The notes under the pieces: model-generated
The model's input: only the letters and a program-made list of their open reading frames with translations
Database searches by the model: none
What the model was told of the DNA's origin: nothing
Program-made: the position numbers and the translations under genes
Shown here: positions 15,004 to 22,975 of the stretch, in pieces
Layout of the letters: each line of letters starts with the position of its first letter
How positions within the stretch are numbered: position 1 is the stretch's first letter
IMG/VR virus record: IMGVR_UViG_3300030106_006724
Location: 25,201-89,200 of that record
Length of the DNA: 64,000 bases
Reading direction: 5' to 3' (one strand)
Source of the DNA: a virus

Positions 15004-15517
15004 TAAAAAAGATGTAGTACAATTAGTATTACATAAAGAAAATTATATTCCTATACAAGAGATCGATAACTCATTCTCCTATAAATGGTTTTATAAGTTA
15101 GATCAAGAACACGACTTTCATTCTATTATAAAAAGTATTAACTTAATGCTAGAAGATTGGAATGAAGCACCTACTTTTGATGATATAGTATCTAGATTCG
15201 AAGCAGGAAGTTTTGTAATGCTTCAATATTATAAAAATGAACCTATAGGGTGGTTTTGGGGGAATACGAGACTAACTTACGACTGGAAAAATATAGTAAA
15301 AGAATTACCCTCAGTTAATTCAATGTATGGAGGAGGTTCTTATATTACTAAAGATAGAAACATTCCTAAAAATACTGGTATTCAGCTTTATACTAAATTT
15401 TTTAATGATATATTTGATTTTTATAAATCAGCTTATGGTTATGTAGATTCATGGAATAAAGCTCCTATAAGAATTAATAAAAGATCAGGAGCTATCGAAA
15501 TAAATAATCTTTTATAA
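14993..15517 (+). CDS. GNAT-like acetyltransferase (tentative)
   Basis: A 174-aa protein with a pattern that could be a GNAT fold: FVMLQYYKNEPIGWFWGNT (beta hairpin), SYITKDRNIPKNTGIQLYTK (where the CoA loop Q/R-x-x-G-x-G/A would lie) and a C-terminal INKRSGAIEINNLL. The CoA loop is not canonical, so the assignment is weak. It ends one base into the sulfotransferase-like gene. Confidence 0.35.
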   Translation: MVPDKKDVVQLVLHKENYIPIQEIDNSFSYKWFYKLDQEHDFHSIIKSINLMLEDWNEAPTFDDIVSRFEAGSFVMLQYYKNEPIGWFWGNTRLTYDWKNIVKELPSVNSMYGGGSYITKDRNIPKNTGIQLYTKFFNDIFDFYKSAYGYVDSWNKAPIRINKRSGAIEINNLL

Positions 15518-16092
15518 TGAGAGTATGTATTTATGCTCAATCTAGATCTGGCTCTACAGTATTAAGTTTATATGTATCTAATCAATTAGGTCTTTATAAT
15601 ATTGCAGAACCTTATAATCCAAGAAATTCAGCTAGAGGAAGATACTTTCCTGATGAAGCAGTTTGGTTAGATCCTGGAGTATCGGTTAAGTTTTTATGCG
15701 GAGAGCTTAGAGTTGAACAGCAAGAATCATTAGATAAGTATTTTGATAAAGTAATTATCTTAACTAGAGAAGATGATATAGCTGGTGCTGAAAGTCATAT
15801 GATGGGGCTTATAACTAGAATATGGGAACCATATAAGTATAATTTAAAAGAATTTAACGAAGAAGAAAGAATTAAACTTCAGTATAATATAAAATGGAGA
15901 ACTGAAACTAGAGAGCAATTAACTAATTTACCTTACTTTCAAGTAACTTATGAGGAATTATTTTATAAAAAAGTTGGAATTACGAGATTAAATTCTTATC
16001 TTAATATAGAAAAGGATAACTCGGATATAGGTATGTTTGATTTAAAGCATAAGTATAGACAGGATCCTATAAATAAAAAGTCTCTAATTTGA
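15517..16092 (+). CDS. Sulfotransferase-fold P-loop protein
   Basis: A 191-aa protein beginning MRVCIYAQSRSGSTVLSLYV, where RSGST is the 5'-phosphosulfate loop of PAPS-dependent sulfotransferases. KVIILTREDDIAGAESHM at about 87-104 resembles the 3'-phosphate site (REP-type). Transfer of sulfate to a glycan or other acceptor is possible. The following ORF begins inside its stop codon. Confidence 0.6.
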   Translation: MRVCIYAQSRSGSTVLSLYVSNQLGLYNIAEPYNPRNSARGRYFPDEAVWLDPGVSVKFLCGELRVEQQESLDKYFDKVIILTREDDIAGAESHMMGLITRIWEPYKYNLKEFNEEERIKLQYNIKWRTETREQLTNLPYFQVTYEELFYKKVGITRLNSYLNIEKDNSDIGMFDLKHKYRQDPINKKSLI

Positions 16093-16565
16093 TAACTAAT
16101 AAAATTTATAATCCTCCTTTAAGTAAAGCTTGGATAATTAAGTATTTTAAGAAAGATTATTTAAAAAGGTCATATAATAGATTTCAATGGTGGAGAAGTT
16201 ATACTCCTAAAAGACCTCCTTTGAAAGCTTCTGCTTCTTTTAAAGATAAGATATATAATGGTGATTTCGATCATTCTCCTCTTTTGTTTGAAGCTTATTT
16301 AGCTGAATATAAGTTAAATGAATTATGGAATGAATGTGATCAAGATCATACTAGGTTTGGTCAGCCTGCTTCTATTCATAAGGCTAGAAGAAAAAGACTT
16401 TTAGAAGATTATCAAAAAGATGAGACTAATAGACTAGAGTATATTCGTAAAGGTTTTATGAAAGAATTTAAAATTGATCGTGAAACTTATACTAAAGAAG
16501 TAGAAAAAACTACAAAAAGTTTAAAAGATTTTTACGATTATATGTCTAGAAAATATAAACCATAA
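16089..16565 (+). CDS. Hypothetical protein (TTG start)
   Basis: A 158-residue basic protein with many aromatic residues (KAWIIKYFKKDYLKRSYNRF, QWWRSYTPKRPPLK) and a helical C-terminal half. The only fitting start is TTG, overlapping the stop of the sulfotransferase-like gene by 4 nt. No family recognised. Confidence 0.6.
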   Translation: MITNKIYNPPLSKAWIIKYFKKDYLKRSYNRFQWWRSYTPKRPPLKASASFKDKIYNGDFDHSPLLFEAYLAEYKLNELWNECDQDHTRFGQPASIHKARRKRLLEDYQKDETNRLEYIRKGFMKEFKIDRETYTKEVEKTTKSLKDFYDYMSRKYKP

Positions 16566-16594
16566 ATATTTATTAACAATAACAAACATTAATT

Positions 16595-16900
16595 ATGAAT
16601 ACAATTTTTATTATTTTAGGGATTCTTGCAGTAGGAGCAGGTGTCTATTTCTTTTTCTACTCTAAGGGAAAGATTAACGATAGAGACGGAGATTTTATTC
16701 CTGACGAAGTTGAAGATAAAGTCGACGAAGTTAAGGAAAAAGTTGATAATGTCAAAAAAGAAGTTAAACGTAGAGTTAAAAATGTTAAAGCTGAAGTAAA
16801 AGACGTAAAAGAGTCTGCTGTAGATTTAGCAAAAGATGTGAGAGATGTAGGAAGAGCTGCTAGAGGTAAGAGCCGTAGAGGCCGCAAACCTAAAAAATAA
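16595..16900 (+). CDS. Membrane-anchored coiled-coil protein with basic tail
   Basis: 101 aa. One N-terminal transmembrane helix (residues 4-22), then a polar linker and a long charged helix with heptad-like VKxxVKxxVKNV repeats (40-85), then a basic tail GKSRRGRKPKK. The start is preceded by an A/T-rich stretch ending AATT. The gene may anchor DNA or another acidic partner to the inner membrane; function unknown. Confidence 0.7.
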   Translation: MNTIFIILGILAVGAGVYFFFYSKGKINDRDGDFIPDEVEDKVDEVKEKVDNVKKEVKRRVKNVKAEVKDVKESAVDLAKDVRDVGRAARGKSRRGRKPKK

Positions 16901-16902
16901 TT

Positions 16903-17124
16903 ATGCAGCAACAGCTAAATGTCGACATCAACCAAACAACAGGAGTTACATGCGATGAATGTGGAGGAATCTACTTTGAAAACGGACTTATTATCCGAGC
17001 AGCAAGTGGACTTCTCACCGGAACAGGTAAAAAGACTTACATCCCAATACCCGTCTTCAATTGTAAGAAGTGCGGACACGTTAATAGCGAGTTCCAACCC
17101 AAAGAACTTGAGTCATTGGTCTAG
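16903..17124 (+). CDS. Zinc-ribbon protein
   Basis: A 73-aa protein with two CxxC pairs (TCDECGG at 16-22, FNCKKCGHVNSEF at 52-64), a typical zinc ribbon. Similar short zinc-ribbon proteins starting MQQQLNVD occur in T4-like marine phages. Codon usage here is less AT-rich than in its neighbours. The frame is followed by an open stretch in the -1 frame; see findings. Confidence 0.8.
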   Translation: MQQQLNVDINQTTGVTCDECGGIYFENGLIIRAASGLLTGTGKKTYIPIPVFNCKKCGHVNSEFQPKELESLV

Positions 17125-17156
17125 GTACTGCTATTCCGGAATACAGGGACAGATAT

Positions 17157-17207
17157 ATGGTGATTCCTCTGATGAGGAATATGATGGAGAGACTAGTTAG
17201 AGGGTAG
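17157..17207 (+). CDS. Possible micropeptide after zinc-ribbon gene
   Basis: The reading frame 17112-17207 is open and encodes GTAIPEYRDRYMVIPLMRN-like residues ending RLVRG. The only ATG gives a 16-residue peptide; the more protein-like upstream part has no standard start and would need a frameshift from the zinc-ribbon gene or a rare start codon. Confidence 0.3.
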   Translation: MVIPLMRNMMERLVRG

Positions 17208-17228
17208 GAGCTCGACTAGTTAGAAATT

Positions 17229-17251
17229 GAGGCCTTCGGGCCTCTTTTTTT
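17229..17251 (+). terminator. Rho-independent terminator
   Basis: A perfect GAGGCC stem with a TTCG tetraloop and GGCCTC, followed by seven T residues. It separates the preceding block from the holin-like and outer membrane protein genes. Confidence 0.92.
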
Positions 17252-17298
17252 ATATATTTAAATCTATTTATAATAAAGTTTTCTAAAATAAGTTACAT

Positions 17299-17556
17299 AT
17301 GAATTGGATAAAAAAAACATTTATGGACTTTAAAAATTTATTTAAAGACAATAACGACATTAACGAAAAGTCGATTGTCGGTTTTATAGCTTTTATAGTA
17401 ATGATATTATTTGCATTTGCAGACTTACTTACTGGTTACTTTGGAAAAGATTTAGTTATAAACGAATTTATTTATGATTCATTCCTTTGGATAGTACTTG
17501 GTTGTTTCGGTATAGCTGAAGCAGGTAGAGCTATTAACCCTAATAATAAAAAATAA
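17299..17556 (+). CDS. Holin-like small membrane protein
   Basis: 85 aa with two transmembrane helices, about residues 26-46 (IVGFIAFIVMILFAFADLLT) and 58-78, and charged ends. The size and topology fit a class II holin, and lysis-type genes follow within 5 kb. No sequence family is recognised, so the role is inferred. It has a 47-nt AT-rich upstream region after a terminator. Confidence 0.5.
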   Translation: MNWIKKTFMDFKNLFKDNNDINEKSIVGFIAFIVMILFAFADLLTGYFGKDLVINEFIYDSFLWIVLGCFGIAEAGRAINPNNKK

Positions 17557-17560
17557 AAAA

Positions 17561-18799
17561 ATGAAAAAAACATTATTAATTGCTCTTGCTTTATTGATAG
17601 CAGTACCATCATTAGCTCAAGAGGAAAAGAAAAAGAAAAACTTCTTCAAAGAGCTATATTCTGACTTTTTAAAATATGGAACATTATATGCAGCTGGAGA
17701 TATTAGAAATGCATATGAAAACTCAAGAAAAGACTTTTTTGTAGAAAGACCAGCTGACGGTGACTTATATGCAATACCAAGAGTAATAGAGGTAACTGAA
17801 TATTTCGACTTCGATTATAGATACGGAGTAGGTATTCGTAAATTAGGAAGATTCGGTTATGAAAGAAAACCAGGTAACTTTTGGACTGGTAACCAATATA
17901 GAGAGAGTCAATTAGCATTATCAGCTCCAACATCTGCAGTAGATGGTTTTGAATATTTATTTCATTTTGAAAAAGAAAGATTAAGAGGAGAAGAATTTGA
18001 AAACTTTAGATATTTTTTAAGACATACAGGTAAATACCATATAGCTAAAATAGAATCTAGAGAGCAAGGTGCATATGACTTTTCTTATAAGTCAGCTGAA
18101 TTAAGAGCTAGATTACCTATCGGTAAAAAATTCAGTATATCAGCAGGAGCAATATATAGAACACACGAAAGAGCTTATGGATATAATCCTATCGAAATTT
18201 GGTTAAATGAAACCGAAACTTGGACTAATCCTACTACAGGAGAAGAAATTGAATACCCAGCTAACCCTTGGTACAGCTTAGGATTCCAATATGGATATAG
18301 CGACCACTATACTACTTATACAGATGTTAATACTGGAGAGGTACTTAACGATTGGATTTGGAAAGATGAACAAGGAAACATAGTAGCATATTCAGATTTA
18401 GATTTTAGGAATACAGTATTTAGAGACCTAATTAACAGATATAATAATGAAATCTGGGATACTATAGACCCCTTCGGTGTTGTATCTCCAATCATAGGAG
18501 CAGATTTTTATCATTATAAATCTAATTTCTGGCTTCACGCTTATGCTAACTATTTACCTCCATTCCACAAATATGTCTCAGGAGATGAAGACTTTAGTTA
18601 CTTAAATAGAAATAACTGGGGTAAAGGCGGATTAATACAGGATGCTGAAGGAGAACAATGGGAAGATTATCAAGTAGGACTTAATTTTGGTTGGAAAATA
18701 GGAAAAAATTTAGGAGTATTTATAGAAGGAGAGTATAATAAAATGTGGGATACTAAATTCTATAACTCAACATTTGGTATAAATTATACATTTAGATAA
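17561..18799 (+). CDS. Secreted outer-membrane beta-barrel protein
   Basis: 412 aa with a signal peptide (residues 1-19, cleavage near SLA-QEE), alternating hydrophobic beta strands in the second half (LNFGWKIGKNLGVFIEGEY, FGINYTFR) and a C-terminal aromatic residue followed by Arg, like the signals read by the BAM complex. Repeated aromatic Tyr/Trp/Phe girdles are visible. A phage gene for an outer-membrane barrel is unusual. It may change the host surface, for example to exclude other phages, or aid nutrient uptake. No family assigned. Confidence 0.65.
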   Translation: MKKTLLIALALLIAVPSLAQEEKKKKNFFKELYSDFLKYGTLYAAGDIRNAYENSRKDFFVERPADGDLYAIPRVIEVTEYFDFDYRYGVGIRKLGRFGYERKPGNFWTGNQYRESQLALSAPTSAVDGFEYLFHFEKERLRGEEFENFRYFLRHTGKYHIAKIESREQGAYDFSYKSAELRARLPIGKKFSISAGAIYRTHERAYGYNPIEIWLNETETWTNPTTGEEIEYPANPWYSLGFQYGYSDHYTTYTDVNTGEVLNDWIWKDEQGNIVAYSDLDFRNTVFRDLINRYNNEIWDTIDPFGVVSPIIGADFYHYKSNFWLHAYANYLPPFHKYVSGDEDFSYLNRNNWGKGGLIQDAEGEQWEDYQVGLNFGWKIGKNLGVFIEGEYNKMWDTKFYNSTFGINYTFR

Positions 18800-18801
18800 A
18801 A

Positions 18802-19086
18802 ATGGCAAAACAAATAGGTGAAGATACTAAGGTTACTTTAGATCTAAAAACAATAGGTATGTTAGCAGTAGGTATAGCTACCTTAGTTGGTATGTGGTTT
18901 GCCCTGCAAGGAGATATACAAGAAGCAAAAGAACTACCAGCACCAGTGATAGACAGGGTTGAATACGATTTGAAAGATGAATTGATTCGACAAACAATAA
19001 TGGATACTCAAGAAGACGTAGAAGATATAAAGGAACAGTTGGATAAGATTGATGAACGTCTTTATGAGTTACAACAAAAAAGATAA
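18802..19086 (+). CDS. Membrane-anchored coiled-coil protein
   Basis: 94 aa: a transmembrane helix at about 16-35 (IGMLAVGIATLVGMWFALQG) followed by a helical coiled-coil tail (DVEDIKEQLDKIDERLYEL). The start is two bases after the barrel gene. This design is common for phage inner-membrane proteins near lysis genes; its function is unknown. Confidence 0.65.
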   Translation: MAKQIGEDTKVTLDLKTIGMLAVGIATLVGMWFALQGDIQEAKELPAPVIDRVEYDLKDELIRQTIMDTQEDVEDIKEQLDKIDERLYELQQKR

Positions 19087-19088
19087 GT

Positions 19089-19490
19089 ATGAAAAAAGTT
19101 ATTTTCATTTTACTACTCTTTCTTCCTTTTATTAATAATGCACAAGAATTTATCGATGATTCTAACTTTGATAATAAAATCAACGAACAATCTGCTTTTG
19201 GAGATGATGAGACTAACATAGTAGTTGTTGAGTTTTGGGCTAAATTTAATGAAGCTAATGCTTTTGCTGATTGGGATAAAGTAGAAGGTGTAAAGTACTA
19301 TAGAGTAGATATAGGAGCAGCACCAGAAGCTAAAAAAGAATATAGAGTAAGAATGGCTCCTACCATAATAATATTCAAAAACGGTATTAACCAAGAATCA
19401 TTTAAAGCAGGTTTAGACTTAGAATGTCCTGTAACTTTAGATGAGTTGATAGAATCTATTGAAGAAGTCAAAACAGCAGATCAATTTTAA
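19089..19490 (+). CDS. Periplasmic thioredoxin-fold protein without CxxC
   Basis: 133 aa with a signal peptide (1-18). The mature part follows the thioredoxin fold (IVVVEFWAKFNEANAFADWDKVE, then YRVDIGAAPEAKKEYRVRMAPTIIIFKNG with the cis-Pro motif). The usual CxxC after FWA is replaced by KFNEAN, so it cannot act as a classic redox enzyme. It may be a periplasmic binding or chaperone-like protein. Confidence 0.65.
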   Translation: MKKVIFILLLFLPFINNAQEFIDDSNFDNKINEQSAFGDDETNIVVVEFWAKFNEANAFADWDKVEGVKYYRVDIGAAPEAKKEYRVRMAPTIIIFKNGINQESFKAGLDLECPVTLDELIESIEEVKTADQF

Positions 19491-19500
19491 TTTTATAATA

Positions 19501-20061
19501 ATGAAAAAGTTAGTATTATTTTTAGCAATGGTTTTACTAATAAGTTGTGATAAAGAGGAAGAAGTAATCTTAGAACCAGTATTTGAAATAAGTCTTAATG
19601 GTGAGTCCTTCGATCCTTATGAAAGATACTCTAAAATAGAATCATTCGGCGGTACTAAATATGTCGATGGAGTTGTAAAAAAGATATTTATTCTTTATCT
19701 TCAAATAGATGATGGTCCTCCTCGATTAGATAGACAGCATTTTGCTCTTTATACATTAGACCATGATGCTAATGATGATGGAGAGTTATTAGATGTTGGT
19801 ACCTATACTTGGGAAGCACCTGATGGTAAATATGCTGGTGTAGAAATACCCGGTAATGACGAGTATATAGTATGGAATGAAGTTATAGTACAAGATGCAG
19901 GACAATTAGGCGGACCTCATACAGGTCTAATTTGCTTAACTGCTGAAGGAGTATTTTATAATCCTTACATACAGTCTAATATGAGTGTAAGTTTAAAACT
20001 AGAAAATTTTCCTATAGGGTTAGATATAGATGCTACTCCTTATGGTTACTTATTAAACTAA
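19501..20061 (+). CDS. Secreted lipoprotein
   Basis: 186 aa starting MKKLVLFLAMVLLISCDKEEE: a lipoprotein signal with the lipobox Cys at residue 16 and an acidic stretch following, as in Bacteroidetes lipoproteins exported to the surface. The rest is beta-rich and has a Gly/Asp-rich HDANDDGELLD loop. An in-frame start 42 nt upstream is possible, but the inner start gives a proper signal peptide. Confidence 0.75.
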   Translation: MKKLVLFLAMVLLISCDKEEEVILEPVFEISLNGESFDPYERYSKIESFGGTKYVDGVVKKIFILYLQIDDGPPRLDRQHFALYTLDHDANDDGELLDVGTYTWEAPDGKYAGVEIPGNDEYIVWNEVIVQDAGQLGGPHTGLICLTAEGVFYNPYIQSNMSVSLKLENFPIGLDIDATPYGYLLN

Positions 20062-20241
20062 GTGAAATATTTAATTTTATTGATATGTTTATTTGGATGT
20101 GCGGAGATAATATATACTCCTCCAACAGTATCCTATATAACTTCAATAACTCAAAAGGGAGATACTGTCAAAGTTATACAAGTTAAGGATAAGTATAAAA
20201 CTAGTTATTATGTTCCTCCTTGTAATAAAATAAATAAATAA
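20062..20241 (+). CDS. Small lipoprotein (GTG start)
   Basis: 59 aa starting with GTG immediately after the preceding stop: a hydrophobic signal VKYLILLICLFGCAE with the lipobox Cys at residue 13. The short mature part holds a Thr/Ser-rich strand (TVSYITSITQKGDTVKVIQV). No family recognised. Confidence 0.65.
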   Translation: MKYLILLICLFGCAEIIYTPPTVSYITSITQKGDTVKVIQVKDKYKTSYYVPPCNKINK

Positions 20242-20246
20242 AAGTT

Positions 20247-20450
20247 ATGGCTTTTCCTTGCCCTTCCTGTGGAAACCCTCTAGGGTTAACTATCGAACAT
20301 ATTATGAAGCACGATCAAATGGCTTGTCCTCATTGTTTTGCTATTTTATCTTTTAAAGTAAAAGAAGAAACTACTAAAAGGATGAAGAAAGGATTAGCTG
20401 AGATTGAAAAAATCAAAAAAAAGTATAGTAATATAGCTAAGTTTGGATAG
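20247..20450 (+). CDS. Zinc-ribbon protein
   Basis: 67 aa with two zinc knuckles: PCPSCG at residues 4-9 and CPHC at 27-30, followed by a basic helix KRMKKGLAEIEKIKKKYSN. A nucleic-acid-binding role is likely but unproven. Confidence 0.7.
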   Translation: MAFPCPSCGNPLGLTIEHIMKHDQMACPHCFAILSFKVKEETTKRMKKGLAEIEKIKKKYSNIAKFG

Positions 20451-20493
20451 TAGTATTCTATTTATTACTATATAACCTTTAAATTTTATGTAA

Positions 20494-21120
20494 ATGTCAC
20501 AAATTGCAGATCAATTCGTCGGATTACCAATCGAAGATCTTATCACCGGACCATTAGTAGGTATAGCAAAAGGACAAGCAAAACTAAACGAAGTAACTTG
20601 GGATTATGTTCAAGAGGTAGCTTTTGAAACAGGATCAGTAGTTAACGGAGTTGACGTTTTAAAGACCAGAGCTATAGATGTTCAAATTACTAAGGCAGTT
20701 ACAAACTCAAATTTAGATACTGGTAGCAATACCGATGGTAGTATTAAAGAATGGAAAACTTTCTATAGTAAAGTTCCAATGATTGCTTTAATTCCATTAC
20801 CATCTTTAGCAGTTACAAAAGCAGATATTAACTTTACAATGGAGGTCAAAGAATCTTCTGTTAGCAAAGACACTACGTCAAAATCAGGACAGTTTAGTGC
20901 TTCTATGGGATACAGCGGATGGGGCTTCAATGTTAAAGCTAATATATCTGGTAAAGTAGCTACTACGAAAGAAAATACCAGAAGTACTGATAATTCAGCT
21001 AAATATGTAGTTAATGTACATGCAGAACAATTAAAACCTACTGAAGGTATGTTAAAACTCTACGATGCAGTAAACTCAATGATTGAGCCAGTAGATCTAG
21101 CACCATCAGGTTCTAACTAA
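20494..21120 (+). CDS. DUF2589 family protein
   Basis: 208 aa. N-terminal LPIEDLITGPLVGIAKGQAKL and the block MIALIPLPSLAVTKADINFTMEVKES are typical of DUF2589 proteins, whose function is unknown. The C-terminal part contains a Ser/Thr-rich region (SSVSKDTTSKSGQFSASMGYSGWGFNVK). A second, related gene follows downstream. Confidence 0.72.
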   Translation: MSQIADQFVGLPIEDLITGPLVGIAKGQAKLNEVTWDYVQEVAFETGSVVNGVDVLKTRAIDVQITKAVTNSNLDTGSNTDGSIKEWKTFYSKVPMIALIPLPSLAVTKADINFTMEVKESSVSKDTTSKSGQFSASMGYSGWGFNVKANISGKVATTKENTRSTDNSAKYVVNVHAEQLKPTEGMLKLYDAVNSMIEPVDLAPSGSN

Positions 21121-21134
21121 ATTTTTATAGAATA

Positions 21135-21166
21135 AGTTGGTAATTAGGATAGTTTTTACTATCTTA
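21135..21166 (+). promoter_or_regulatory. Phage promoter variant (TATCTTA)
   Basis: AGTTGGTAATT on the left and TATCTTA on the right, with the 20-bp spacer of the family. The spacer and -7 region form a 6-bp inverted repeat (GATAGT/ACTATC), which is probably incidental. It precedes the second DUF2589-like gene. Confidence 0.5.
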
Positions 21167-21185
21167 TAAAAAAAGGTTTCTATCA

Positions 21186-21671
21186 ATGGCAAAATTACAA
21201 ATTGAAGAGCTAGTAAGCGGTCTCCTTGAGGCCGCTATCGTAGCTAAACAGATAAGTGAAAGGCAACATATTAATGCCTTATCTAATTATTTTGACGATA
21301 AAGGTCAACCTATCACGACTGATGTACAGGTAGGAGACAAAAAAATCACTATACCTTATTATAGTATCGCAGATCATTCATCTATAGGATTAGACGAAAT
21401 GGAAATAGAGTTTGATGCAAGATTAGGATTCGATACTAGAAAAGGACCATCAGATCTTAAAAAATCATTGTTGGGTAAATTTAAAGGAGGAAAAAGGTAT
21501 AAGCATTTAGTTAAGAATATTGAGGTAGATCACGCTCATAATCCTAATAATATTGCTTGTGCTAAGATTAGAGTAAAATTTAAGAAAGATGAAACTCCTG
21601 AGACAGTTTCACGATTAGTAGATAGTTACATATCTATTATGGACGAACCAAATATAAACGATAAAGTATGA
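21186..21671 (+). CDS. DUF2589-like protein
   Basis: 161 aa: N-terminal helix MAKLQIEELVSGLLEAAIVAKQ, IPYYSIADHSSIGLDEMEIEFDARLG (the counterpart of the LIPLPSL...I-F block), and IACAKIRVKFKKDETPETVSRLVD at the C-terminus. Its size and block order resemble the gene before it. It overlaps the next gene by 4 nt. Confidence 0.62.
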   Translation: MAKLQIEELVSGLLEAAIVAKQISERQHINALSNYFDDKGQPITTDVQVGDKKITIPYYSIADHSSIGLDEMEIEFDARLGFDTRKGPSDLKKSLLGKFKGGKRYKHLVKNIEVDHAHNPNNIACAKIRVKFKKDETPETVSRLVDSYISIMDEPNINDKV

Positions 21672-22273
21672 GCTATACAAGAGAACAAATAGAAGCGGCA
21701 GTTAAAAAAGAAGGACATAAATGGTTTGAAAATGGAGACTATAATGTTAATATAGTCGGTGTAAGAAACTCTGCAACACATAATGAAGTAACTAATAAAT
21801 TTGATGATTGGATGACAATCTCATATAAAGTCAATGGAGAATGGAATTTCCATTGCTATGACTGTACTACTGACCCTGGTAAGTATTGGGTTGATAACCT
21901 AATGAACCCAGATGGAGTAGCAATAGTAGTACCAGGACAGTATAGATCATCTCATAAGATTGGACTACATCAAGGTAAATATGAAGCTTTGAGACAACAA
22001 AAACCAATTAAAGTATGGAGAGATGATAATAAAGATAACGTTTATGATCATATTGCTGACGATATTCAAGATGGAGTATTCGGTATTAATATACATAGAG
22101 CAACTAAATATCCAGGTCATGAATCTACTCAAGTTGATAAATGGTCTGCAGGTTGCCAAGTAATAGCAGCATATAATGACTTCGAAGAATTTATGAACGT
22201 AATGTATAAAGCTAGAGATGCTTGGAGTAACTCTTTTACCTACACTTTGATAGAGTCTAAATATATAGACTAA
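21668..22273 (+). CDS. YkuD-like peptidoglycan-active protein, candidate endolysin
   Basis: 201 aa. The motif GINIHRATKYPGHE...WSAGCQVI (about 139-166) matches the HxGxxxxxxSxGC layout of L,D-transpeptidase (YkuD) active sites, with Cys163 as nucleophile. No signal peptide is present, so a holin or leakage would be needed for access to the wall. Position directly before the spanin-like pair supports a role as endolysin. A YkuD-type enzyme would be an uncommon endolysin class. Confidence 0.6.
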   Translation: MSYTREQIEAAVKKEGHKWFENGDYNVNIVGVRNSATHNEVTNKFDDWMTISYKVNGEWNFHCYDCTTDPGKYWVDNLMNPDGVAIVVPGQYRSSHKIGLHQGKYEALRQQKPIKVWRDDNKDNVYDHIADDIQDGVFGINIHRATKYPGHESTQVDKWSAGCQVIAAYNDFEEFMNVMYKARDAWSNSFTYTLIESKYID

Positions 22274-22659
22274 TGAAAAATAAAGATATAAGAACTTATC
22301 TCTTCTGGGCTATACTCGGTATATTTGTCGGGTATGTGATATTCGGTAGAGGAACCATCAAAGTTGATGTAAAAAAATATGAAGCACAAATAGAAGCTTT
22401 AAACATAGTTATTGATTCAGCAAGAACAAAAAATAAAGAATTAGAAAAAGAAGTCGCAGATTTTCAATTAGTGATTTCTGAAGCTAATAGTAAGATTAGT
22501 AATCTTAATGATAAAATTTTTATAATTAAAAAGCAAACAGATGAAAAGATTAATGCTATCAACAGTCTTAATAATGATGAGCTTTATCAGTTTTTCACAG
22601 AACGATACAGACAGTACCTCGATTCGATTGGAAGTACCGATAGTAAAGCTAGTAATTAA
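22273..22659 (+). CDS. Inner-membrane spanin-like protein
   Basis: 128 aa: N-terminal transmembrane helix (9-25, YLFWAILGIFVGYVIFG) followed by a long charged coiled coil (35-100) and INSLNNDELYQFFTERYRQYL, reminiscent of the C-terminal segment of Rz-type i-spanins. It follows the endolysin candidate with a TAATG overlap. Confidence 0.6.
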   Translation: MKNKDIRTYLFWAILGIFVGYVIFGRGTIKVDVKKYEAQIEALNIVIDSARTKNKELEKEVADFQLVISEANSKISNLNDKIFIIKKQTDEKINAINSLNNDELYQFFTERYRQYLDSIGSTDSKASN

Positions 22660-22951
22660 AGATCTAATTAACGGTGATGCAGCTAAAGAAGAACTAATAG
22701 TATTAGATACTATTTTACATCATAAAGATATTCAGTTAAACGTTAAAGATACTATCATTTTAAATCTTAATTCACAAATAGCTAACTTTAATAAAATAGT
22801 TTCTACTAAGGATAAACAACGAGAAATCCAAGAGAATCTTCAAAAGGACTTAGAAAAAGCTTTAAAAAAAGCTAAAAGAAGAGAGTTTCTATATAAAGTA
22901 GGTACTATAGCCGGCGGTGTAATGACCGTTCTTTACTTAACCACCAAGTAA
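22541..22951 (+). CDS. Exported coiled-coil protein, overlapping spanin-like partner
   Basis: 136 aa with a signal peptide (MKRLMLSTVLIMMSFISFSQ), a periplasmic coiled coil (LQKDLEKALKKAKRREFL) and a C-terminal transmembrane segment (GTIAGGVMTVLYLTTK). Its first 119 nt overlap the end of the previous spanin-like gene in another frame, a layout reminiscent of overlapping Rz/Rz1 genes. A lipobox is not obvious, so an outer-membrane anchor is not proven. Confidence 0.5.
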   Translation: MKRLMLSTVLIMMSFISFSQNDTDSTSIRLEVPIVKLVIKDLINGDAAKEELIVLDTILHHKDIQLNVKDTIILNLNSQIANFNKIVSTKDKQREIQENLQKDLEKALKKAKRREFLYKVGTIAGGVMTVLYLTTK

Positions 22952-22975
22952 AAACTATTTATATTAAAGAAAATC

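Noticed and set aside
16657-16911. Minus-strand open frame
   Set aside because: Opposite a clear membrane/coiled-coil gene; a low-complexity Leu/Ser/Thr translation typical of an antisense shadow, with no promoter.
16919-17200. Second plus-strand frame over the zinc-ribbon gene
   Set aside because: It has no recognisable motif and the zinc-ribbon frame is clearly coding.
18878-19394. Minus-strand open frames behind the coiled-coil and thioredoxin-like genes
   Set aside because: They cross two well supported plus-strand genes and have no promoter of the family.
21148-21163. GATAGT-TTTT-ACTATC as a terminator
   Set aside because: No T run follows; the hairpin lies inside a promoter-like element.
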